Shown: in pieces, positions 26,501-38,412 of the stretch
How positions within the stretch are numbered: the first letter of the stretch is position 1
How the letters are laid out: every line of letters starts with the position of its first letter
Source of the DNA: Ptiloglossa arizonensis
Taxonomy: Eukaryota; Arthropoda; Insecta; Hymenoptera; Colletidae
Length of the DNA: 64,000 nucleotides
Reading direction: 5' to 3'
Assembly: GCF_051014685.1 (NCBI RefSeq)
Contig: NC_135059.1
Location: forward strand, 6,944,001-7,008,000
Position numbers and translations under genes: made by a program
Notes under the pieces: generated by a model
The model's input: the letters and a program-made list of their open reading frames with translations, nothing else
Databases searched by the model: none
Told to the model about the DNA's origin: nothing

Positions 26501-27766
26501 GCGTCGTTTTTGCCGATTACAGCGGCATTACGACAACCTCTTTTCCACCGAATTACGTTCTTGAGGCTGCGCGCTCGCTCGCTCGTTCGCTGACGCGCCT
26601 GCGCGTATCGTTCGCGTCCGCGCAGACGCGACGCGGTCTCGTTCGAACGAACCGTGCGCGCTCGATCGTTTCGAGAGCAGCGATCCGCCTCGCGTTCGTT
26701 TCTTTCGAATCACCGTGCGATTCCATCGCGAAGAATTAACGCAACCAGGCGGCGTCTCGTTCCTCGCCGAATGCAAATGTCTCCCGCTCTCCCGGCCGGC
26801 GAGTCGCGTCGCGTCGCTTCGCGGCGAGTCGCGTCGCTTCGCGTCGAGTCGCGTCGCTCCGACACCTCCGGCTCCCTTTTCGTCTCCGCGACGCCCCGCC
26901 TCTGTCTCTCTTTCTCTCTCTCTCTCTGTCTGTAAGCAGGAAAGGCCGTCAGCACGTCCTTGCGGAGCTAACTGTAATATCTCGTTGATGCAGCGCAGAA
27001 CCAACAACGACCGGGGAAACTTCCTTCAAGGAGATCGAGCCGATACCGAAAGTGAGAGTCCTTCGTTGTCGGCACGAGACTCTCCCGCGCGCGGATAGGT
27101 TCATCGCGCTCTCCCGTCTCTGTGTAGGAGTATCGACGCGAAACGACCACCGCCGGGGCAAAGAAACGAAGGATCGGCGCGGAAACTAGCATCGTGGAAT
27201 GCGATTCAACGTGTACCGCGCACGCGTGCTCGCGTGTATATCCGTGTACCCGTACCGAGAGAGAGCAAGAGTTATATATAAGAGTACGTATATATTTCGG
27301 CGATCGTGCGCGCGGATGCGTTTCCAATCGAAAACTTCGGAACACGGTGCGGTGTTCACGAGGGCCGAGAGGACAGTCCGAGTAAACGAGCACACTCGGA
27401 GACGCACGAGTAGAACGAATAAACGCGTGCGCCGACCTTACCGTATCCTTGCATAATTCCGTGTGTGAGGTAGAGCGGTGCTCTGCCGGCGCAGGCATCC
27501 TTCGCGAAGGCCTGCTTCATGGTACGCGGGTCCGAGAGCAGAACGGTGTAGACGGAACCCATGTAGAGCCCGCAGACCGGGCCGTGAGTCCTCGCCAGTT
27601 TCGTGAGAGTTTCGTGGGGTCTCGCTACGTCGATCCAGGGAAGGTAGCCGAGGATCGGTAGATGCCAGGGACCGGGTGGGAGACGGAGCCCTCTTCTGCG
27701 ATTTCGGACGAAAGAGTACGCGAGAAGGAAGAGGGAGACGAGCAAGATCGCGTAGGCGAGACCCAT
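23520..27766 (-). CDS. phm: Cytochrome P450 CYP306A1 (phantom, ecdysteroid 25-hydroxylase)
   Basis: Seven exons on the minus strand, in transcript order: 27766-27442, 25122-24974, 24833-24631, 24526-24220, 24162-24007, 23944-23770 and 23701-23520. All junctions are GT..AG and phase-consistent, giving 498 aa. Residues 1-20 form a hydrophobic anchor, followed by a basic stretch and the hinge LPPGPWHLPILGYLPW. Helix I is FGAGTDTT (303-310), ExxR is E362-R365, PERF is FRPERF, and the heme loop FQIGKRVCLG carries Cys443. From family knowledge it is a Halloween-gene P450 that 25-hydroxylates the ecdysteroid precursor in the ER of prothoracic gland cells. Intron 1 (about 2.3 kb) is far longer than the others and is packed with simple repeats. 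The naming relies on the motifs plus the known CYP18A1/CYP306A1 neighbourhood; another CYP2-clan member is the main alternative. Confidence 0.9.
25363..25620. repeat. Poly(A), (GTC/GTT)n and (CCA)n cluster in phantom intron 1
   Basis: An A-tract of about 17 bp at 25363-25379, GTC/GTT/GTG triplets at 25399-25462 and CCACCA triplets at 25573-25612. Confidence 0.9.
26803..26856. repeat. Pentanucleotide (GTCGC)n, second array
   Basis: About 10 interrupted units in phantom intron 1, with GTCGAG and CTTCG variants. Confidence 0.85.
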
Positions 27767-28318
27767 CGCGAACGAGGATCCGTTTACCGCTCGGGAACGC
27801 GAGATCCTCCTAATCGTTGGATCACCTGCTCAAACAGAATCGAACGAAACGATAATTGTACCGCGGTTTCGTCTCCCGTGATCTACATTTCTTTCTACCG
27901 GGTGAGCTTCGTCGTGGAATTCAACGCGAGAAAGTTAACGCGTAATTTCTAACGTATTTCTATCGTTTGTTGGTTCGCGCCTCGCCGGTTGCGTGTACTC
28001 TATGTATTATTACCGAAGGGTCTTTACCCGTGTTACGATAACATCACGAATTAGAGGGTGTGCGTAACGCGTACGAGCGACGAGGACCGAGCGAGCACGA
28101 CGTCGTCGATCAGGCGTGTCTTAAAACTGAGACGTAGAAACGAGTTCCGTACGCGTGCACTCGGCACGTGCACTCGCTGCTAGCTCGGCTCGGTTGGTGC
28201 TCGTTCGTGCGCAGAATGTCGAACGACGCGTGGTTAAGCACGTGTTTTCTACCAAATGATCGTACTTGGTATCATAAACGATACACCGTGCATTGCTCGA
28301 TGTTCCCTTACCGGGCTC

Positions 28319-28349
28319 GATTATTTATTTATTTATTTATTTATTTATT
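28319..28349. repeat. (ATTT)n tetranucleotide
   Basis: About 7 units, 55 bp before MITE copy 2. Confidence 0.95.
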
Positions 28350-28403
28350 AACGATGAGTTTCGCGAACCACTTCGCAACGCCTTTACAACGATCACTCAG
28401 AAT

Positions 28404-28540
28404 TATTGGGTCGTTCGGAAAACCATTTCGTTTTCCAAAATGGAGAATATATAATTTAAGAAAATGTATAATTTAAGAAAAAATCGTGTTCAATTTTTAC
28501 AAAAAAAAAAAAATGAAATGAATTTCCGAACAACCGAATA
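28404..28540. mobile_element. Mariner-type MITE, copy 2
   Basis: TA-bounded, with TIRs reading TTGGGTCGTTCGGAAAACCA at the left and the inverse at the right, and the same interior as the other copies. A short part of the interior has been reduplicated (AATTTAAGAAAATGTAT region). It lies in the intergenic desert beyond phantom. Confidence 0.8.
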
Positions 28541-28810
28541 TGATTAACGCCGAGCTGTACGACCCTCTAAACCGGAAGTATAGACGGACGATTATTTATT
28601 TAACTTCGTGAGCCCTTTGTAACGCAAGTCTGTTAAAAAGTAACTGTTCGAAACGATCGTATCGAGGAGATTGAAAAAACAAACCTAATTCGAACGATGA
28701 ATATCGAGCACAGGGATACACGAAATTTTAAAAGACTGCAGAACGATTTTAAAGAAATTGATACGGTCGATTGATTCATCGGTAGTTCCAGTCATTCTGG
28801 TTATACGATT

Positions 28811-29565
28811 TTGATCACTTATCGAGGTTCCGTTTCTATTAATACGAAAGAACCCCGTTAATTCGTTTACTTTTCTTTTCTCGAGTTCGCGAGTCTTACA
28901 ATCAATTCGAAACCGCATTGAAAACCCCAGAACTTCGGACGTCGACATTTTCACTCGTACGAAATTACTCCCGTTCTGCAAACGAGAGCGAACTCGAGAA
29001 GCGTGTATACATATAGCGGAGATCGCGAATAGTTGCATGGTTTGCCATAAACGCGCTACCGTTTAACCCTTTGCGCTCGATTCGTTCCTTCGCACGGGAA
29101 AGTGAAAACCTCGAGGATATCTTTCGAACCGAAAGTAAAAACAAATCGCAGAATTAATTTCGATCCATTTTACAAGGTGTTTCTTTTACCTCGAGTTTGA
29201 AAGTTTTCCTTGAAAGGTAGAAAATTTCGAAAAATTATATTACCCACCGAGAGTTGTCTCTCGAGTTGATCTGGAATCGATTTGTTAAACGAAAAATCTT
29301 CGATTCGTGTGTACACCGCACACCGCGTTGGTGAACTTTAATTATAGGAAGAGAGAGGATACGAAAAAGTGGGAGTGGACAGTGGTGGAGGGAGAAGTAG
29401 GAGAAAATCCGATTTTATAACGCGATGCACCGAAACGGTACGGGTGTACAATGTTGATCACTTATCGAGGTTCCGTTTCTATAGATACGAAAGATCTCAA
29501 TTATCCATTTACTTTTTTTTTGTTCAATTTCGCGAGTTTTACAAATCAATTCCTACGAAACGCGT
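28811..29565. repeat. Direct repeat pair, ~105 bp, 645 bp apart
   Basis: 28811-28918 and 29456-29565 share ATCACTTATCGAGG, TTCCGTTTCTAT, ATACGAAAGA and TTCGCGAGT..ACAATCAATTC. The space between has no other recognisable feature. Confidence 0.75.
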
Positions 29566-31142
29566 CTACGCAAGATCGACGATTCGAAAACTTACCCACG
29601 TGATTATTTCGCGAACCAGCCGAGAGGAATTTTCAGCACCTCGATACTCGCGTCTCGGGACTGGCGACTCGCGTGCAGAGACCCCGAGAGTTCGAAGACC
29701 GTCGTGAGCGAAAAATCGGTCGATCGGTATCGAAACACTGAGCGAGAAAATATCGACCAACCCGGACGGCAGCGATAAGTCGACTGTGGAGCGATCCGTC
29801 AGCAGGTACGATTCGGTCTCTCTGTGGCGACTCGCTGTCCTTTAAATTCGACAAAGGCAGGAAGAGGAGTCAGCCTCTTTTGACTATCAAATCGTTGATC
29901 GAGATCCGTCTGCTCTACGGTCGCTGCGTTCTTCCCTTCTGCATATTTTAAACGACGATTCTCGCCAGAAATCGACACGATCTGCCTAGCCCGGAGCCAC
30001 TCGCGGCTACCTGACGCCTGACCGACTCTCGTTTCCTGACGATAGTCGTCCCTCGGTGTCTGGTAAAATTCCCTTGGCTCGTTTTCACCTTTCGACATAC
30101 AGGTTAGTATACACCCGCCTAGCTCCCGAAATATTGCCAATCTTCGCAGCCGCGCGGCAATCTTTTTACCCGAAAGGTCCTTCGGGTCGATGTAGCCAGG
30201 TAACAGCGAGACTACCTGAACCGAGACGACCGATCCAGGCCTCTGCCGCTATCCGTACTATTTAGGCTGCCTCTACGAATGAGAGAACGCCAGGCGTGCC
30301 AATACCGTCGCGAGAAAAAACTCTTTTTTACTACCAGCTTGGCGGAGCATCGAACTTAATATTACGATTGAAAATCGCTTAAAACGAATAGAAAAAAGAC
30401 ATCGAATTTTCGTCGTCGTCGTCGTTGTAGCGTAGCGATCAGTTTGCACGATTGCATACTTTTTCTCCTAGCTTCGTCGAATCTCGTTACAAGAATCTGT
30501 CGATATTTTTCTTTCTTTTCTCTCGTTTTAGATTCTCAATTTTTCCAAAATTGTATATCTACTTTTTGCAAAATTGTCTCGGTTGTATACGGTTAAAATG
30601 ACCTTTGTTAGGTGCTTTTATCTGATCGTTTGAAAGTTTCTTTTGGAATTATTCACCGATAGCGTCCAATTTCGGAGAGGATCTCGATAAGCCTTGTCGA
30701 CGAGATCGAAAACAAAGGAACTCGTTACAAAATGGAGAAAGAGGGTATCGTACGCTCGAACAGAATACGTTTGGGAAGTTTCTCGTTGAACTTCGTTGTC
30801 AGAGGATGGCGCGAGTCGGTTGGATCGCTATCGTCGCTGGCATCGAATACACCAGAAACGGTAATGAATACGAAGCAACGTGCTGACGCGCCAACGTGTC
30901 TCCGCGCTGTCCCGGAGGATATGCAACGACCGAGAAAGGTCACTCGCAGCGTAGAATCCGCGTACGTATTCATTATCCTCGGTGCACGCGGCTCCTTCGA
31001 TTTGTTGGCCGTGTCTATGTACGCGTACGCTCGCTTTGTCGAGAGGCTTGTCTCGAATCGCAGCGAGTAAACAAACGAGACGAAGAAAGCTTCTGTTCTG
31101 ACAGAAATTATACAACGTAGGACCGTCTCTCGAATTGTCACG

Positions 31143-31430
31143 AATTTTCATCTTCTCGCTTTCGTTCTCGATGTACGGATTGCACGGAGTCTGTGACAAC
31201 TCGAGGAACATACTTTTATCCTCCTCATCGTGACTTTTGTACGGATTGTCCATAGGTCGCGAGTCGGTGACAACTCGAGGAACATTGGTCGTCGAAATTG
31301 AGCCCGTAATTGTCGCAAAATTATCCTCGTAATTGTGACTTTTCTACGTTCGTTCGCTCTCGTCCGATGTGAAATCCGTGGATGTACGAATTGTACCGAG
31401 TTCGCTTGTCCGTGACAACCGGAGGACTGG
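31143..31430. repeat. Diverged tandem repeat, ~85-110 bp, three units
   Basis: GTACGGATTG..GTGACAACTCGAGGAACAT recurs at about 31172, 31233 and (weakest) 31385, with a TTATCCTC..GTGACTTTT linker between. Confidence 0.65.
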
Positions 31431-32486
31431 TGATCGATATAAGAGTCACGTCGATCCGGTCGATTGTTCGCGCGAGAAATAAATTCGAGACGTTTAAAAG
31501 AAATCGACGTTCAGACGTTCCAGGAGCATCCACCGGGGCGTTAATCTCATACTCGTTCAGGTATGGTCGCGCGTGTCTCGCCCAGAGGGCAATGGACCGA
31601 ACGCCGGATGTGGAATCCCAAGATGCCGAGGGTACCAGCAACCCCGGCTCCTTTCTCGGGTAAACAGGGCTGCAATGAAGTTTCGAAAGTCGAGCCGGTG
31701 TCACCGTTTCGATCCCTACTTTGCGTTTGGAGCCGTCGTAACGAGCGGAAGCTACGTTACTCCGTTTCTACGTCGATATCGTCTCGATTTCCACGTTCTG
31801 GCCACCACCGGTGACACGAGCTAACGTCCAAAGAGACACGCGCTTTCCCTTCGCGACGATTCCACCGGACACGGATTGTCCTCGCACGCATACCGTAACC
31901 ATGAATGAAACCGAACGCATAGTTCGCTACCGAGCTAAATCCGTGCCTGCGAGAGAGGCTGCGCAACCTCCCGGAGTAATGAAATTATTTTTCCATTCTA
32001 CCTAAGGACGACTGCTTCTCGGGTTCGATGAAACGAATTTTTCTCCAAGGACCGCCGGTTCGCAAAGCGCGAGTGGCTCGCTGGTGACGGTAGCTTTTTG
32101 TCGATCCTCTTTCGAGTATAACGAACTCCGTGGCGAGCCGATCTTCACGGACAAACGATGCGGCTACTCCTCTCGATCCTTCATCCTTACCGCTTTGCCG
32201 CAGCTCGTAATCTTCTCGTTTCTTTCGCGCCTGACCAAATTGCTTCGATAAGTTTGCCCGATACAGCTCTCGGATTATGTTACGGCCCATTCTGTCCTGG
32301 CCCAATTAACAATTTATTGCGCCGTCGCGAAAAAAATCACCGTTGGTACATCGAAGTGAACTCGATCGGATCGCACCCACGGCCAATGATCCGATACACC
32401 GCGATACGTTTGACTGTTAACTTTCGACCACCGTCCCAAGAAATCTAAACTGTTACTATTCACCCACCACAGGGCTCGCGAATTGT

Positions 32487-32795
32487 ACAGGGGGATTCAG
32501 ATATGCCTATTCGTACTTCAGGGGTTGTATCTTCTTACGACGTGTAAGAAACGAACGCACGTGTCCTGTGTGTCTTCGTTTTTGAGTTACAGGTGATCGA
32601 AAAAGATTCGTTCGAAAACAAATCGACGTATCTGCTTTTACCGTAGGATCCACAATCGTTCGGGAGGATCCAGAAATTCATATCCATACTTCAGGGGGTG
32701 TGTGTATGCACTGAAACGAGTACAAAGTGTCTTGCGAGTGTATGTCTTGTGTACCTCGGTTTTCGAGTTATGGATCATCGAAGAAAGTGTATAAA
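32487..32795. repeat. Diverged tandem duplication, ~172 bp
   Basis: Both units run ATTCATATCC-like, ACTTCAGGGGGTG, GTACAAAGTG..TGTCTTGTGT and TTTTGAGTTA..GATCATCGAA. Unit A is near 32487-32615 and unit B near 32659-32795. Confidence 0.65.
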
Positions 32796-32961
32796 AATAT
32801 TTTTTTAAAGTCGGATTAGTAGAATACACCCTTGAGGGGAATATAGTACCATGTTGTAGAACGTAGACAGGGTCGAGCAATTTTTACTTGTTGCGGACTG
32901 CAGGCCTGTCTATTAAAAAATTTCATCTTATTTCCAATTTCTTCTACAAGTTTTCAACTCT

Positions 32962-33053
32962 CTCACTCTTTCTCTCTGTTTCTCTATTTATCTATCTATT
33001 TATTTGTCTATCTATCTATCAATCCATTTATCTATCTATCTATCTATCTATCT
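32962..33053. repeat. (TCTA)n tetranucleotide region
   Basis: Imperfect CTAT/TTAT units, pure over the last 28 bp. Confidence 0.9.
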
Positions 33054-33463
33054 TCCCGTGTTTCTCTCTACTAGTTTCGTTTCGGTTCAAAGTGGAGGCA
33101 AGTATTAGCGAAATTCGACAAGTGGTACGTGCTTCCTTGAAAAAAGGGTTGACGCTGATGCACGATGCAAGGATTCGCCTGTACTATCTGCTCCCCCTAA
33201 TCCTTGCGGTGAGCAGGTAGATAGCGGCCTAAGGGGCAATGATCGACTCGGGTCATTGGCTGGATCCAGTTATCAAGGTTGGGATCCTTTTCTTCGGTCG
33301 CGAAAGATCATCGTTTCTCCTCGACGCGGATCGATGAACTTTTCAAGTTTATCCATGTGCGATGTCTACGGATCGTGCACACCTCTACGTGTTACCCTCC
33401 TCGAAATAAGACCGGTGTTTACGAATTAGCTGCAGAGTTCGATCGAAGATTACTAAAAACAGA

Positions 33464-34724
33464 CAGTAGAGCCTCCTGTATCTAGAACATCCATTATCCG
33501 AATACTCTAGTATCCGGACGTTCTATTATCCGAATACTCTGGTATCCAAACGTTCTATTCTCCGAATATCCTGATACCTGAACGTTCTGTTATAAGAATA
33601 CCCTAATATCTGAGTGTTTTACTATCATTCTATTATCCGAATACTCTGGTATCCAAACGTTCTATTATCGGAATATCCTGATATCTGAACATTCTGTTAT
33701 AAGAATACCCTACCATCCGGGTGTTTTGTTATCAGAGTACTCTAGTATCCGAACAGTGTCTCGTAGCGATAAATGTCTCCCCACGTATAATGTTCAGACA
33801 CAATGATATTTTTCGGTGTTCGTACCGAACGATTATCATTTTATATAAATTCCGAAACGATGAACAAAAGTAACGACAAGGATGTGGAGGATCTTAATAA
33901 GCAAATTTCACTGTACGTGCAAAAATGTCGAGAATAGCGAGGCGGTGTACGAAATTTTGAAAATGTTCGATCCGTTGATAAATCATCGCGTTTTAATATA
34001 TTCGTAATCTGTACGCCTCCGAATTTCTGACGGTCTAGACTCGGTCCCATACTTTCAGTTTCTCCTTTTCGCCACTGATTACGATAAATGTTGCACCTGC
34101 AAGAAGCAAGTCATCTCCGCTCGTTTTCAGTCTTTTTCAGCTCGCAGCTCGGAGCAAATTGACTCGAGTGTGGACGATTTGTTGCCAGCAACAAATGTTG
34201 CCGCGACATCGAAACGAAACTCAAAATGTTTCTCGAATTATGTTGCCTCGATGTGGACAGAGCGATTCTATGAGTCAACGTATGTTGAAAACGATTTGGA
34301 ACACACAGTGGTGACTATACGTTACACGATATTGTTGCAACGTAAACGCGGCTTTAGATTCGAATGCTTTTCGTTGGATGGCATTGTTCAAAAAGGTGTT
34401 TTTTCTCTTTTGAAACTTTCACTTCGCACTTCTCCCGCAATAACAATAATAATTGAATCCACTTACGGAACGGGATCTTTGACCGGATTAACGATTATTC
34501 GGTTAATTCGAAAATAAAATTTAGTAAAAAATAAAGTTAACCAAGAATCTAGACAAAAAATTATGTATACAAATAACGAGCAATACGACAAAAACATTTA
34601 TTCGGACGTAAGTGAAACATTACGACGTATGTCGATGATTTTTTTGCTAGCTCTCGTTTAAAAAAGTATGGCCGGTTAAAGCGGAGACCGGTTAAAGTGG
34701 GACCGGATAATCCGGAGTCTACTG
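33464..34724. mobile_element. Candidate pogo/Tigger-like DNA element, decayed
   Basis: The two ends read CAGTAGAGCCTCC.. and, inverted, CAGTAGACTCCGG.., both followed by an ATTATCCG motif. This resembles pogo/Tigger TIRs (CAGTnnnnTCC..ATCCG). The left part is a minisatellite derived from the end motif. The interior has no recognisable transposase. The right flank is TA, but the left one is GA. Length is 1.26 kb. Confidence 0.35.
33487..33751. repeat. Minisatellite, ~33 bp unit
   Basis: About eight diverged units of the type ATTATCCGAATACTCTAG followed by TATCCGAACGTTCT. It sits inside the left part of the candidate pogo-like element and seems to be built from its terminal motif. Confidence 0.8.
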
Positions 34725-35205
34725 TATACGTATAAACAAAGTACACCGAGTCGTGGTACGAGTAAACGGAACAGAGAAATTATCACAGGAATAAGGAGCG
34801 TACGTAAATGTTTAATATTTAATCTTGATTAGCGTACAAGTAAAGGGAAGTCTTTAGAAAAAATTTACAAGTTGAGAAAAGGTGTTCAACGAAGAGTTAG
34901 AGCAGTGTTGAATCGCTATGTTCGTACCTCTTGGAATTGCATTTCTGCAATTGTCGATAGAGCTCGAAAAGAAATCTACCACGATTCGAGAGATGTTTGT
35001 TCGCGAAGGTAGGCGTTCTTGCAAAAAGATCGATGAAAAAAAAGTCTCGAGTTGCTTTCTTCAACGCGAAAGACCGATGGATCTCTGAAAGAAAGATCAA
35101 CGCGACTATACCGCGGACCGATGCGATCGATTTAGCAATAACTTGGACTTTACACGATCGTGACGCAGATTCTCGCCTTCGACGACTGTAAACTGTGACA
35201 CCTAT

Positions 35206-35275
35206 GACCGACCAACGACCGACCAATGACCAATCAACGACCGATCAACGACCGATCAACGACCGAACAACGACT
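35206..35275. repeat. Short tandem repeat CGACCGATCAA
   Basis: About seven copies of an 11-12 bp unit. Confidence 0.85.
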
Positions 35276-36524
35276 CATGCTTGGCTACGATTGCGCTTCG
35301 CGGAGAAGGTATACCGGTAATCTGCTTTCGAAAAATTGATTTTCTTTTCTTATATTTTCTCAAACTGTACAACTTGGAAGATAATCGTGCGTAATTTCTC
35401 GAATCCACAATTTTCAAATTGCTCGATAAAATGTCTCGAGTTCTAGTCGAACAATAAAACTTTCACATTCGTTACAGTTCATGGGAATCGTGCAATCTCG
35501 TACGTACGTACACAGATATTTCTATAACGTTCCTCAACGATGCCTCAACATTGCTCTGAACCTCTAAACGAATCTCGCGCGTGTATATTGGCAGATATAT
35601 TTCTATAAGGTTGTTCAACGACGACTAAAACGTTCCTCTAAACAGCGGGACGTTCTCGTACGGTAATCTCGCTGGTTCACCCCCAAAACTTCATCGTGCA
35701 TTCCTCGTACGCGTTTAAACGCTTGGAGAGTCGGAAAGAATTGGGTCGTCGAACGAAACGATCGATTTTTGCGTCGCGCGCGGTTTTTTTTCTGACAATT
35801 TTTGCCCGACTGGCCGCGCGACCGCGACTCGAGGACGTAGAAAAATATTGGCGGGAAACGGATCGAGGGAACGAGTCTCGGCCGTTCGAGTGTCGAACTC
35901 GGGTCGCGGTAATTCGTTCGTCTAAACCGGAGGAATACGATTTATTCGCGGACGGATTTCTCTCTCTTTCTCTCTCACTCTCTCACTCTCTCCGTCGCTC
36001 ATTTTTTCTCTTTCTCTCTCAATCTCTGGTCCGTTCTCGTCTTTCTATCTTCGTTTGTTCCTCGTTCCCCCAGGTGGAGGGATTCGAACGTCCGATCCGT
36101 TGCTCCTTGTCGCCGTGTCTCCATCCTCCTGTTGCGAGAGCCGCTCGCACGAGAATTCGCAGATTCGGCAGCCGAACCAAACGTGGCCGAGAGGCCGACG
36201 ACCGCGACTTTCTCCTCTTATGCTAATTTCGTTAATACGCTATTTTCACGACTCTCGTACTTTACGGGCATGCCACTTCACCGTTCGGCGTCTGATGTAC
36301 GAGGCGACGAAGAAAAGAAATATGTATCCTCGCCGGAGCGGCGATAATTAATTAAGAAACACCGAGCAGCGTGTTACGTAAAGCCGTGTATCTCGGAAAG
36401 TCGAATTCGCGCGAGCTGAAGAAATTTGGAAAACTCACTGGGAAATTCGCCGCATGAATTTCGCGAACAGAATCGTCTCGACGAAAACGACTACTCTCGA
36501 ATTCGATCTCGAGCCGAGTTGGAT

Positions 36525-36915
36525 CTGCGTTAGGTTCGAGTTAGGTCTGGGTTAGGTCTAAGCTGGGTCTGGGTTAAGTCGATTCACGCTGGAATACTTT
36601 CGAAAGAATTTCAAAGCTCCGTGTCGTTTAGGTCTGGGTTAAGTCTGGGTTAGGTCGCTTCGGGGTGAAATACTTTCGAAAGAATTTCGTTTAGGTCTGG
36701 GTTAGGCCTAGGTTAGGTCGATTCGAGCTGGAATACTTTCGAAAGAATTTCGTGCAGGTCTGGGTTAGGTCTGGGTTAGGTCGATTCGGGCTAGAATACT
36801 TTCGAAAGAATTTGAAAGGTCCGTGTCGTTCAGGTCTATGTTAGGTCTAAGTTGTGTCTGGGTTAGGTGTGGGTTAGGTCGATTCGGGGTGGAATACTTT
36901 CGAAAGAATTTCGAA
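36525..36915. repeat. TTAGG-flavoured tandem array
   Basis: Five units. Each unit has one to four copies of GGTCTGGGTTAGGTC and then the conserved linker GAATACTTTCGAAAGAATTT. The TTAGGT core is a permutation of the arthropod telomere repeat, here interstitial and degenerate. Confidence 0.8.
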
Positions 36916-38047
36916 GGTCCGTATCGTTTTGATTTCAGCCTCGGAATCTCGATCGATCGGCCGGTACGGCCGGGTCGGTTTCTCCAAATGACGTGGACAA
37001 GCGTTATAGCGAGTGACACCGGTGGTGATACAGTGCGAGGACAGAGTTCGTTGCCCCGTAAAAGAAGGCGGGTGTATTGGCCCCGACTGGCGTTTCTGGG
37101 TTTACTACCTCTGCCCGATCGCAAATAACCGCCGCTCTGTACCCCGTATGCCGCTGTACCTTTTCGTGCGGCCCGGTAGAAAAGCGCGACGCGCTGTTAA
37201 TTTCACGAAGTACGCCTTTCGAATTTTTTTCACCCGAGAGCAACACCGTTTCTACCGATTAAAATCGGTCTCGACGGTCCCCCGTGCGGCTCGGTTCCCC
37301 GCTCGGTATCGTCCATTTTCTTTTCCTTCTTTTTCTTTCTTTCCTTCGTTATTTTCCGTCACCAAAAATCCGGCTTACGATTCCTGCTCTCTCGACGATT
37401 CGCAGAGTAGAAGAAAGCGGTCGTCGAGAAAGGTATCCCGGTGTTCGTTTCGCGCGCGCCTCTCTGCGCGTGGGAAAGAAAACCGAGAAAGAGAGAGAGA
37501 AAAGGAAAAAAAAGGTAACACCGTTCCAAAATATGTAACGTTTCTTCGCCTGCGTGAAAAAAAAAAGAAAAAAAAAAAGAAAAAGAACCGAAGAAAGAAA
37601 CGAATCGCGGTGTAGGGACGTCAAAGGTTAACGGAGTTTACGATCGGAACGATAGAAAGGACAAGAGACGGTTCCGTAGGTTGGCGTGGGGTCATCGGGG
37701 GTCGACGTACTCGAAAGTCGAAGCTTTCCCGTCTCATTTGCATTCCGCTTCCAATCCGATATTGTCTATCATCGAAGTTTCTAACCCGAATTTACGATCG
37801 GGAACGCCGCTACGGGAAAGACCGGGCGTACGAGCCCGTGAAAGTGTCCCGATACGCCGCGGAAGGTTGCACGGTTGACGATGATGATGATGATGATGAC
37901 GATCGTGAGCCGGGAAACGGGAGAGGAATCGAAACGACATTGGCGAGTACAATGAATATACGCGATGGCGGCGAAGTACGCGAAAGGTGGTAGTTGTCGG
38001 GTAGCGATGGCGGTGGCGATGACAGCGAGCAATAGCGGTCCCGGTGC

Positions 38048-38200
38048 CAGTACCGGAGTCGGAGTCGGAGTCGGAGTCGGAGTCGGAGTCGGAGTCGGAG
38101 TCAGAGCCGGTGCCGGTGTCGGTGCCGGTGCCGGTGTCGGTGCCGGTGTCGGTGCCGGTGCCGGTGCCGGTGTCGGTGCCGGTGCCGGTACCGGCGTCCG
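38048..38200. repeat. Hexanucleotide (GGAGTC)n then (GGTGCC)n
   Basis: About 25 units: a GGAGTC block and then GGTGCC and GGTGTC units in mixed order. Both strands appear open in several frames, which is a periodicity effect. Confidence 0.95.
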
Positions 38201-38331
38201 CAACCGTGGCTATGCGGCGCGAACCTCGAGGGTGGGGATGGAGGACACTTTCACTCTCGCAGGTGTATGACCGAGTCGAGAGCTCGGAACTACTCGTTAC
38301 CTGAACGAAAGACTCGCGAGGAGAGGGGAGA

Positions 38332-38368
38332 AGAGAGAGAGAGAGAAAGAGAGAGGGAGAAAGAGACC

Positions 38369-38406
<38 letters not shown>

Positions 38407-38412
38407 GAGAGA
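38332..38412. repeat. (GA)n-rich tract
   Basis: Interrupted GA dinucleotides, about 80 bp. Confidence 0.9.

Noticed and set aside
29799..30140. 113-codon minus-strand frame that might be retroelement-derived
   Set aside because: No reverse transcriptase, protease, zinc knuckle or LTR could be identified around it.
36062..36100. tRNA-like GGATTCGAAC motif
   Set aside because: T-stem pairing fails on both strands and no anticodon arm is present.
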